A DNA stretch of 64,000 nucleotides from Vanrija pseudolonga (taxonomy: Eukaryota; Basidiomycota; Tremellomycetes; Trichosporonales; Trichosporonaceae): positions 2,480,001 to 2,544,000 of the forward strand of contig NC_085851.1 of assembly GCF_020906515.1 (NCBI RefSeq). Direction: 5' to 3'. Position numbers and translations under genes: made by a program. The notes below the pieces were generated by a model. That model saw nothing but the letters and a program-made list of their open reading frames with translations, had not been told where the DNA came from and ran no database searches. Positions 40,937 to 50,186 of this stretch are shown one piece after another; positions within the stretch are counted from its first letter, which is position 1, and each line of letters begins with the position of its first letter.

Positions 40937-43900
40937 ATGCCCCCACCACGGTTCGGCGCGACCAAGTTCCGCAACGCCGTGCCGGGCTTTCCGCCGCGCG
41001 ACGAGTGGTACCGCTCGAGCCTGCCCCACGCTGCCGACGCCCCGCCCAACACGTCCCAGTTCAGCTCGGTGGTCAAGACGAACCGCGAGCACGTCGTGAC
41101 TGTCGCACTGTCAGGCGATGCGAGCATTCGTGCGTATGACGCCGTCGGGGCGAACGAAGGACAGACTTGGGCGGGCAAGCTTGGAGCTGGTGTTGCAGAC
41201 TGGGACCTGGGCCGCGTCGAGGGCGGTGAGCTGCTCGTGGCTGGCACCAATGGGACTGTAGGTTGCTCGTCCGCGTCGCAGAATGCTCACCTACCAGGTT
41301 TCGTACTATACCGTGGGCGGGGTCGCGGCGCCAGAGCTCCGTCACAGCTTCGCTGTCCAGGGCAAGCCGACCAACGTCTACCTCCACCCCACGACGGGCG
41401 GCATTGCGCTCGCCTCGACGGCCACTGCCCCGGCAGCGGTGTACGATCTTGGAGCGGGAGCTACCCAGGCAACTTTGACCCTCACCCCGACGGACGGGCA
41501 GGCGCTCTGGTCTTCGGCATGGAGCAGCGACGGCCGCCTCGTGGGCGGCGTGAGCAAAAAGGGCAACGCGTACATCTGGGATGCGCGTGCGGGCTCTGCT
41601 CCGGTGCACGAGAAGGCTGTGGCTCTCCAGCCTTTGAAGCCTGCGCGTGTTGCATTCGTCGGACCTGATCTCTTCGTCACGTCCTTCTCGCGCTCCCGCG
41701 CCAGGCAGTACTCCCTGCTGTCGGTGCAGAGCGGCCTCGGCGCAACCTTCAGCGCCACGCTGGACAACTCGCAGGGCCCGCTCGTGCCCCTCGTCGACGA
41801 GGAGCGCAATATCGTTTACACTGTAGGAAGGGGCGACATGACTCTTCGCCAGATCGAGCTCTCCGGTCCCCAGGGATACCAGGAAGTCACCCACTCCCTG
41901 CCTTCGCCGGCTACCTCTGGCTCGCTGGCCCTCGCGCATTGGTCGACCTTGCCGGTGATGGAGGCGCAAATCGCCAGCGTCCTCGTCCCCATTGTCGACA
42001 AGGACGGCGACACCATCCTCCCGGTCCAGATCAAGGTGCCCCGCAAGCAGCTGATCGACTATCATGGCGATCTGTTCCCCGACGTCCTTGGCACGGTGCC
42101 TGAGCAGTCGGCCGCCGACTGGTTCAGCGGAGGCGACGCGAAGCCCCTCCCAGTATCGATCGACCCCTCGCGTAGGGCCGAGTGGGAGAAGAAGACGTCC
42201 GAGTGGAAGGGCAAGGCTGGTGGAAGTGCTGCACCTGCTGCGGCCAAGGCCGCGGCACCTGCCGCCGCGCCTGTGACCCCGCAGCCGGCAGTAACGCCTG
42301 CTGCTGTCGCACCTGTGCCTGCGCCAGCAGCCGCACCATCGCCTGTTGTAAAGGCGCCTGAAAATTCGGCTCCGACTGTTGTGAGGAATGGGGCTTCGGA
42401 GGCTGCCGCCACTCCAGCCCAGCCAGCCACCCCCAACCAGCCTGCTGTCACGAGGGCGGTCGACCCCCCGGCAGCCTCTCAGAACGGAGGAGCTTCCGCC
42501 TCTCCTATTCAGACCCCTACACCTGCTGAGAGTGCCTCTTCTCCTGCACCCGCTGCACCCTCGGCACCTGCCACTCCAGCCTCCGCCTCGTCGGCTACAT
42601 CCACTCCTGCCACTCCCTCTGCCACCACGCCGACCGCCACCACCCCTGGTGAACGATACAACCCCGGGTGGTCGCGCAAGTACCTCGGCGGCAAGGCGCC
42701 CCTCAACCCCACATACGACCAGATCCCAGCACCTGCGACCCTGCATCAAGACTCGGTTATCCTGCGCTCCACTCCCAAGGTTGCCTTCTTCTCTATTCAG
42801 GGCCCTGGAGGCCGCATTGCCGTGCAGCCGTTGTCCAAGAAGGGTCGCGTTCCCAACGGCGGCCACGGCTACCTCTCTGGTGGCGTCGGTGTTGCCGACT
42901 TCCAAGTGGAGCCATTTGGCGACCGCATCGTCCTGGCTGGTGAAGACGGCGAGCTGCGTATCTGGGAGGTCCATGAGGGAGGGATTGAGGGCCCTGGACC
43001 AGAGCCAGAGCTCATCATCCAAGGCAACAGGATTGAGAAAATCGTCCAGGTTACCTTCCACCCCACCGCCAAGGACCTGCTCCTCGTCGCGTCCAACGAC
43101 TCGGGCAAGGGCCACCTGCGATTCTTCGACCTCAAGATCGGCCTCGAGCAGAAGGTTGTGCCTTTCGACTTTGAGATCTGGAACTTTGCTATCGAGCCTA
43201 CAGGAGACCGTGTTGCCATCGCCACGAAGAAGAGCGAGATCGTCATCCTGGACCCGCGCGATGAGACCAAGGTCGTCAGGGGCAAGGCGCACGATAGCCT
43301 TCGCTCGTTCCAGCTCGCGTGGATTGACGAGACCCACGTCGTGTCAGTGGGCTTCAACAGGGGCTCTATGCGCAAGGTCCAGCTGTACAACGTTGGCGAC
43401 GAGGTGACCAACAAGGCTGGCGTGACCATTGACGTGTCGCCCTCTGTCCTCTTCCCGGTCTTTGACCCTGACACGTCGATCCTCTACGTCTGGGGCAAGG
43501 GCGAGCGTGCGATCCACGCGTTCGAGATCCACCCCGACCACGCCAACGAGCCAGTTGCCAAGCTTCCAAGCTACAACGCTGCCTCTGGCGCCCCGCAGCT
43601 CGCCGTCGCCCTCCTCCCCAAGACGGTCGTGGACGTTCGCAAGGTCGAGGTGGCGCGCGCGCTCCGCCTCACGGCCAAGACCATCGAGGAGGTCACATTC
43701 TCCATCCCGCGAAACAAGCCCAACTTCTTCCAGGACGATATCTATGTGCCTACCCGCGACTGGTCGACGCCGGCGACTGGCGCCGAGAAGTGGCTCGAGG
43801 GCGACAAGAGCAGGCAGGGTGTGCTTGACCTCAGGCCAGCGGATCTGACCCCCTGTAAGTTAGCTAACCAGTAGCCTAAATGCGTAGCTAACAGCCCACA

Positions 43901-44092
43901 GTGTCCCAAGCCCCCGTCACCACCACGGCGGCACGGAAGAAGTTTGTCCCTGCGGCCAACGTCATGTCCGAGGAGGAGAAGAAGAAGCAGGAGATGGACC
44001 GCCTGTTCCAGCGTGCCAAGATGGAGGACTCGGACTCGGACGACGAGCCACAGCGCCGCGGCGGCATTCCCCCTCCCGACGACGACTGGTAG
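40937..44092 (+). CDS. Tandem coronin (coronin-7/POD-1-like)
   Basis: Three exons, 1022 residues with two coronin units. The first (from MPPPRFGATKFRN) has WD repeats and ends in DWFSGGDAKPLPVSIDPSRR, the coronin-7 linker type. A ~150-residue Ala/Pro/Thr-rich spacer follows. The second unit begins YNPGWSRKYLGGKAPLNPTY and includes VADFQVEPFGDRIVLAGEDG and WNFAIEPTGDRVAIATKKSE, ending with FFQDDIYVPTRDW. The tail after intron 43855-43901 is basic then acidic, with MEDSDSDDEPQRR and a final DDDW, like the acidic Trp-containing C-terminus of coronin 7. The first intron is 41258-41297. Likely roles are actin and Golgi/endosomal trafficking. A 754-codon open frame on the opposite strand is an overlap artefact of GC-rich codons. 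Confidence 0.9.
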
Positions 44093-44173
44093 CGGTAGCC
44101 AGGACCCCACCTACCCATCTACGTATGATGTACATGCATGTCACAATGAAACGTCTAAATCACCCCTGGGCAC

Positions 44174-44855
44174 TCATGCGCTCTCGTCCATCTCGTCGCC
44201 CTCGACGCCAAAGCCACGGCTCCGCAGCGTGTCGGCAACGACCTGGTGCACGTCGACGTCGTCCTCACGGACATACTTGCCACCCTTCAACGACTGGGCG
44301 TACTTGGTGTCGATGGTGGTGAAGAGGTCGCGGAGGCCGGCAAGCGCCTTCTTGAGCGCCTCGACGGCTGAGAGGCCATCGTACATCTGCACGCGGATGT
44401 GGATCTTGGGCTCGGAGGGGTGGGGGGCCGAGTAGCCGCAGTACTCGACGTCGGGGCTGGCGTGTGTGAGTTCAGGTTCCCTTCCAGCGTGCTACGCCGC
44501 CGACCCACTTCTTCATCAGCATCCAGCGCAGGGCGTTGCCGAGCGTGTGGTCCTCCTCCCAGAGGCAGAACGTGCAGGACGAGTAGTTTGGCTCGTAGCC
44601 GGGCAGCTGGGTGGGTAGGTGTGTCAGCCTCGTGCTCGTGCTCGTGCTGCCGTGACAAAAGAAGCATGCCAGGGCACGGCAAGCCACTCGGCAAACCAAA
44701 GCAGACGCAACAACCAACCAACTCACAATCGACACCTTCTCGTGCACCTCGCCCGAGTTGGCCGACATGTGCAGGATGCCGGCGTTGTCAAGACGCGCGT
44801 GCCTGCGCGACGCGGCCTCCTCGTTCTTGCGCTCCTCTTCTGTCTTTGGTGCCAT
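44174..44855 (-). CDS. RPC19: RNA polymerase I and III common subunit AC19
   Basis: Three exons, about 150 residues. MAPKTEEERKNEEAASR is followed by ILHMSANSGEVHEKVSI. After a ~120-nt intron come LPGYEPNYSSCTFCLWEEDH and TLGNALRWMLMKK, the alpha-like dimerisation motif. The short second intron rebuilds NPDVEYCGYSAPHPSEPKIH. The end contains VQMYDGLSAVEALKKALAGL. AC19 pairs with AC40 in both Pol I and Pol III. It is convergent with the coronin gene (81 bases between stops). A GATGAG motif and a pair of TTACGTAA sites lie within 140 bases upstream. Confidence 0.93.
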
Positions 44856-44902
44856 GGTGCGTGGGTGGTGGGTGCAGGTGCAGATGTTACAGAGCAAGAG
44901 TC

Positions 44903-44908
44903 GATGAG
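44903..44908 (+). promoter_or_regulatory. PAC-like GATGAG motif upstream of RPC19
   Basis: TCGATGAGCG, with the core 48-53 bases before the RPC19 ATG. PAC elements are named for RNA polymerase A and C subunit genes, so the location fits, but the motif is short. Confidence 0.4.
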
Positions 44909-44955
44909 CGCACTTCGAGCACAGGAAGTGGAGGAGGAAATCAGAAATCTGATTC

Positions 44956-44991
44956 GTTACGTAAATAGTCCTCAAGTCTACTTTACGTAAC
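44956..44991. promoter_or_regulatory. Inverted pair of GTTACGTAAA sites upstream of RPC19
   Basis: GTTACGTAAA at 44956-44965 and its exact reverse complement TTTACGTAAC at 44982-44991, with 16 bases between. Each contains the palindrome TTACGTAA, a typical bZIP half-site pair. The pair lies 101-136 bases upstream of the RPC19 ATG. Confidence 0.55.
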
Positions 44992-46050
44992 ATTTGCCAC
45001 GCGACCACTCGACGCCACGAAGCCAAGGTTTGAGTGTGGCACTCGCTTCCCACACAAGTCTATTGTTCGCCTTCACCTCGACAGGCCAGCCAACCAACGC
45101 CCAGCGAGGTGACTACATCCGAGGAAAAACTACTCACTCGTGTGTCGCTCGGTCGCTCGCCAGCGGCATCGACGACAGGAATAGCACCTGCCATGCGCCG
45201 AGCGCGCGCCCAATGTGCGTGCGCGTGCCGACGAGTTTGATGATCGCGGCAGCCAGCGGCAACGGCAGCGGCTGACGCTGCGGGGGCCGCGTCACGAGGT
45301 GTTGAACACCGTGTCATCGCCGTTGTCGTCGTGTCGAAGTCTAGGCCCCCCGCCCCGCCAATGCCGCGGGCGCACCACGTCGGCGGACGGCTTTGCCGCG
45401 CGCTCAGCTACTTACGCCTGTGGCCGCCGCTGATGCACGGCCAGCTGTCCCGCATGCCGCAAGCTTGCCGAAGGCTGCCGCTCGCTTGTTCGGCCGCTGA
45501 CTCGGCTCTGTGTACCATGCAGATCAGTCAGCGCGCCACGCCCGAACCCCGCATTCCCGTCTGCGGTCGGCCGGCCGAGCATTCCTTATTCCTTGGAGAA
45601 AATCAGCCTGAGCCCCTTTGATTCCCGGTGCGGAGAGACGTCTATTGAAATGCTAAGCCACGTACGTCGTATTCGGCATGCATCTTGCGCTGCAGTCCAT
45701 TGTTCTCGCCGAAGCGCGCCACAACGTACCCTTGGAAAACAACGCCGCCGCGTCCTCCATATGGCACGCTGGCGGCGCAGCAGCGATCTGCACTCCACAT
45801 GGTCTGACTCCGGTCGGCACCTGCGCCACCTGCACGGTATGTGGCCTGCGCCAGCGCTTACGGTGTCACGCAGGCCCTTGGGAGACATCCGCGGAGGCAA
45901 CGGTGATGCACTGCTTTGTACCCAGTGACTGCCGCCCTGCCTGGCTCACGTACGTACACCGAGTACGTACTTAACTCGCCAGCGGTGGAGGTGCTTCTTA
46001 TCATCGCCCCCGCACAGGCTCGACTTTGCAACTCTGACACACCGCCCAAG

Positions 46051-47839
46051 ATGATGAGCCCACCCCAGCTTCCATTCTCCCTGCTCCCTCCCGAGCAGAT
46101 GGACACTACTGGGATCGCCCTCGACAATAACGCCCCGCGCCTCCAGCCTTGCCCCGACGTCGTCGACTACCAGCCCATCCCATCCAGCTCCAGCCAAGAG
46201 CCCTCGACGGCCATGGACGTAAGCGCAAGAACGCAGAGCCTGATCAACAAGCACAAGCGCTTCCTCTCGTACTCGGGGGCCAAGAACGACGCACGCCCGT
46301 ACCCTTCCCCCAGCCAGCTGCACACTCAGTGGATCCAGTGGTCGCTCCAGGCAATGCAGTCCCAGCCAACACATACAGCTGTCACCAGCAACTTTGCACC
46401 AGCAGCGCAACAGCCTGCCCATACCAACATTGTCTCTCCTGTGAGTCTTTTGTGTGATGAGCACGGCCGGTGGTTCTTTTGTTGAGGGGGGCGGTGATCC
46501 CCACCTGGCGTGCGTGGCACCCTGCGTGGCGCCAAACGACCCCTACTTTTTTCGGCGGGGCCGGCTTGGCCCCGAGGAGGCGTTGGCCTCGCCGATCCCC
46601 TGTCGCGTGCATGGTGCGGCAAGAGGTGGTAGAAGTGTCTTTGCAGCATGCCGAGGTGCCGATGGATGGCCCATTGAGACTCGCCAAGGTCCGCCAAGGT
46701 CCATTGTGTCAAGGGCGGCCTCTGCCGACATGACACTCCTTCTCGGCTCGCTCTCGGCTAGCTCCTGTCTATCGCGCTTGCCAACCCAACAACACAATAC
46801 GAAGTGCATAATGGGTACCGAGATGTCGCATTCATGGCGATGCGATCATCGAGGTGCACCTATGGATCGCGAGCAGACTCGTTTGTTCGCCAGAGGTCCC
46901 ATCGTCGTTGTCGACGCTGGCATTCCTCCCTCCTCGCATCCTCTCCAGAGCACTTAAGCCGCCATGCTGACACCAATGGCAGACCCAGGTCTCTCAAACG
47001 ACCCTCCCACTCCAGCTGCTCCTCCAGCACCTAGTTCAACATCCCATCCAGCAACCCCTCCAACAACCACTCCAGCCATCTTTCCAGCAGCCACTGCAGC
47101 TGCCCATCCAGGAGCCGCTCCAGCAGCTCCAGCAGCAGCCCATCCAACAAGTCCAGCAATTCCAGCAGGCCTTCGCCCATCCCCACCCCGGGCCAATTAC
47201 CCCTATCTCCCCCCTGCCCTACGTCAACTGGGAAGTAGGACCATCACATCCGACGCAGGCCTACCCCACCTACCCAGACTACTTCACGATGGTGTCGCAG
47301 CAGCTCCCCAATGCAGCCGTCTCGCCCATCCAGTCGACCCTCAGCGAGCCCGCCACGCCTGCGATCCTAACCCCGCCCGACCTCATGACTGTGAGCTGTC
47401 CCCATCAGCACGATTTCTAACCCACAGATGGAACACACCTCCCAGTCCATGCATCCTCAGCAGCACGCCTTTGCTGCCCCCGAGCTCCATCGCCTGCCCG
47501 TCCCACCCCCTCACGTCCTCCCACCCCCTCCCCCACTCCCCATGAACCTCCAGTGAGTCGCCACACCTCTGCCAGAAGCTGACCACCAGGCTCCCCAAGC
47601 GCAACCCGGCCGACAGGCACACTGGCTACGTCCAGCACGCTGAGGGCGAGAGCAGCTCTGGACGCGAGCGCCTGATCTACGTCAACCCTGCTATCGCGGC
47701 GCACCTCCAGGCTGGTGGTGAGGTCGTCGCCGAGGGCGCGGACGGCAAGAAGCGCAAGTTCCGTATCAGCCGACGCCCGTCGCCTTCGGCTGGTGCTCAT
47801 CCTTCCACGTCGCCCGAGATGGGCCCCAAGAATGTTTAA
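46051..47839 (+). CDS. Gln/Pro-rich protein of unknown function
   Basis: Not recognised. Four exons in phase give 390 residues: 46051-46440, 46983-47390, 47428-47552 and 47590-47839. The N-terminus reads MMSPPQLPFSLLPPEQMDTT, then a conserved-looking block LINKHKRFLSYSGAKNDARP and QLHTQWIQWSLQAMQSQ. Exon 2 is dominated by a Pro-Leu-Gln-Gln pattern over ~60 residues (for example QQPLQQPLQPSFQQPLQLPI), then aromatic Pro/Tyr-rich sequence. The C-terminus is compact and basic (QLPKRNPADRHTGYVQHAEG, KKRKFRISRRPSPS). Such composition is common in transcription co-regulators and RNA-granule proteins, but no domain supports either. The first intron is 542 nt with a good CTGAC branch point. Start: ATG 46051, an MM pair after a short leader. 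Confidence 0.65.
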
Positions 47840-48448
47840 GTTGGCGAAATACCTTCGCCTAGTAGAACAGCAGCTGTCTGCTTGCTTGTAGTCCCTTGAG
47901 CGCGGGTGCGTAGACCCACGCACAACTCCCCCCTGTCAGTACATACACGTGTGGGAGCGTCAGCAATTAGTACATCGTCCTAAGATGACACGATTAGTAG
48001 ATTTCTCGGTGTACATCGTTGTATGAATGGACATCAATCCGCCTTGGACGTGGGTGAAGTTTGACGGTTTGGTCCAGTCACCCCACACTGATTGTCACCA
48101 GGCGCGCCCCCTTGTGGGCGCCCAGGACGGGGGATCTCTTCTTCTTCCTTCCACTCTCTCTCTCTTTGTCTCCTCACCACTCGCCCTCCTCTCCTTTGTC
48201 GACCTCCTCCTCAATATTACTCTTCATCGACTCGTCATTCCTTCTGTCACTCCCCCACATCCAGCAGCAGCTATTCCCGCTCGTTGGCCTCCACCCCTAA
48301 CCCTTCCTCTGCGTCGCGTGTCCCAGTCGTAGTCGTAGTCGCCCTCCTCCTAACCTAACTCTGACCACCGTCACTCATCTACTGGGTGCCATTCATACCC
48401 ACCTCACCCATGACATCGGTCTGAGGTTCATTCCGCCAACCTAACGAG
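47840..48448. other. Intergenic region before the Cys/His-rich gene
   Basis: About 600 bases. From 48140 to 48360 the plus strand is strongly C/T-rich, a common form of promoter and leader in this group. No gene was seen. Confidence 0.5.
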
Positions 48449-49901
48449 ATGTCGGGAAGCACGGGCTTGCCCTCGCCTGACCCGTCGGTACCGCCTTCCT
48501 CGGCGCCATCCAGACCCGAGTTCACCTTCCTCCTGATGAGCGTCCCGCCCTCGACCGTGCTCAATACCGAGCAGATGGCAGAGATCGGATTCCATGACCC
48601 GAAAGAACGGCCGTATCGACGGAACCAGGTCAGCGCAACTTTCTTTCGGTGCGTTGCCATCTATGGTCGCTGATCGGCGCTGACTGCGATAGCACACCCC
48701 CGGAGCTCCAGTGCGACTACTGCGACAAGGCAGACCACATCTGCCGTTGCCGGGCCCTCAAGACAGCTCCACGTGGACGAGGCTACTTGATACGAGGGCC
48801 GTGTCAACGGTGCGACTGCAGGCAACGTTGCTCCCATGCCACTGGTCATAGGAACAAGGAGGACAACACTCTGCTTCGCTTCACCACAGACAGCCGAGTC
48901 TTTGTCTACCTCCCAGACGGGCTTGAACTCAAAGAGATCGTAAGGTCGCTTCTTGCGCTGCGCTCACGTAGATTCATCTGTCGACCAGGAAAGCGTCGCA
49001 ATCTTCACAACAGAAGTCTGGTGACATCGACAGCGGTCTCGGGGATTCGCCACCCAACCGTTCGTCGAAGAGGAAGCGCGACGACGAGCAAGAGGACAGC
49101 AGTCATGGTCGGCCCAACCCAACTCGGTCCTCCATCCCAGACATATTGCGGAGGGCAAGCTCGTTAAATCTCTCCGACTCCGACGCCCCAGCGCTTCGCA
49201 ATGTCACTGTCCTGTCCGACGGCTCTCGGGTCAGCCACGGCAGCCGTCGCGCTCCCCAGCCCCCGTCACGCTCTACTACCGCCAGCCGCCACCCCGCCGC
49301 GATCTCCACCACGACGCCGGGCGATCAGGCACGAACTCCGCCCCGAGAGATCATCACAGTTAGTGACTCGGAGTCGTCGGGGTCGGAGGAGTTCGCGCCG
49401 CGCGTCACTGCCTTCCGATCTCGGGTGGCGGCGCCACTCCCCGTGGGTGGTTCGGACGACTCGGGCGAGCCGCCCACAACCGCAGACGTAGACAGTCACC
49501 ACCGTAACGGCGCATTGCACGGTGCGGAGCCCGTCGATGGCGCGGGTGACGGCAGCAAGTCACCACGGCCCGACGGCCACGTGCCAGAGCATCACTCTCG
49601 CGAGCTGGCAGACTCGGGGAGTGGCGTGGGGCATGACGCTTCACCCACCTCCACCATCACTGGCGACGCCACTCCGCCCACCTCCGCCGCTCCGCAGCAA
49701 GAGCCTCGCCCCCATGATAACAAGGACAACACCACTCCAGTCCTGGACCACACCTCCCCGGAGCATCTCCGTGCCAAACTCGCCCGCTTGGAGCAGGAAC
49801 GCCACGAGACGCTCGTTGCTCTTCAGCGCGCCGAGGACCCCGACGCTACCGAAGACGAGGAGGACGACTTTGACGCCTGGCTGGAGAGTGTCTGTGGCTG
49901 A
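48449..49901 (+). CDS. Cys/His-rich protein of unknown function, possible atypical zinc-binding regulator
   Basis: Not recognised. Three exons (48449-48648, 48693-48939, 48972-49901) give 458 residues. Residues ~72-120 hold eight Cys and two His in the order C-x2-C-x6-C-x-C-x17-C-x2-C-x-C-x3-C-x-H-x3-H, starting LQCDYCDKADHICRCRALK. Six of the cysteines could fit a Zn2Cys6 spacing with a long loop, but the basic residues usual between them are missing. A nuclear-like basic patch (SSKRKRDDEQEDS), an acidic SDSESSGSEEF block and a C-terminal coiled coil (EHLRAKLARLEQERHETLVA) ending in a very acidic tail follow. The donor at 48649 (GTGCGT) was preferred over 48629 because only it keeps the Cys frame open. 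The second intron is just 32 nt. Confidence 0.65.
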
Positions 49902-50186
49902 GAACAAGTCATGTCGAGCTGCTAGCGCCCCCAACTGTGAAGCTTCCCGCAAGCCCGATCATCAAGCGAACGACTTTAAAATGCAAGACGCCGCCAATTC
50001 TGTGCTCTTACCTTCCATCTTTGTGTCCATTTCTGTTCTGCATTGCATCGTCGTTCGCGTGAGTTTGGTATCTGCACCAGTAACGCGCCACTACCCGCCC
50101 CACCCGCCGTGTCAATATGATCCATGCCCTGCGTACAAATACTATTGCGCCTTTCGCCTTGGTGCGCTTTCCGTCTAAGACCTCTT

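Larger units (their letters stand above)
44856..46050. other. Divergent region between RPC19 and the Gln-rich gene
   Basis: About 1.2 kb. It holds the RPC19 upstream motifs listed separately and, near 45950, several ACGTAC repeats. Frames in 45300-45900 show no family match or splice logic, so I annotate no gene. Confidence 0.5.

Noticed and set aside
41073-43337. 754-codon open frame antisense to the coronin gene
   Set aside because: It mirrors the GC-rich codons of a clear coronin; its translation is low-complexity Arg/Gly/Leu with no domain.
45331-45900. Small genes between RPC19 and the Gln-rich gene
   Set aside because: Short frames on both strands, rich in Arg/Cys/His, without conserved motifs or convincing introns.
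48629-48692. Alternative first-intron donor (GTCAGC) in the Cys/His-rich gene
   Set aside because: It would shift the next exon into a frame that stops near 48850 and loses the cysteine pattern; the GTGCGT donor at 48649 keeps it.
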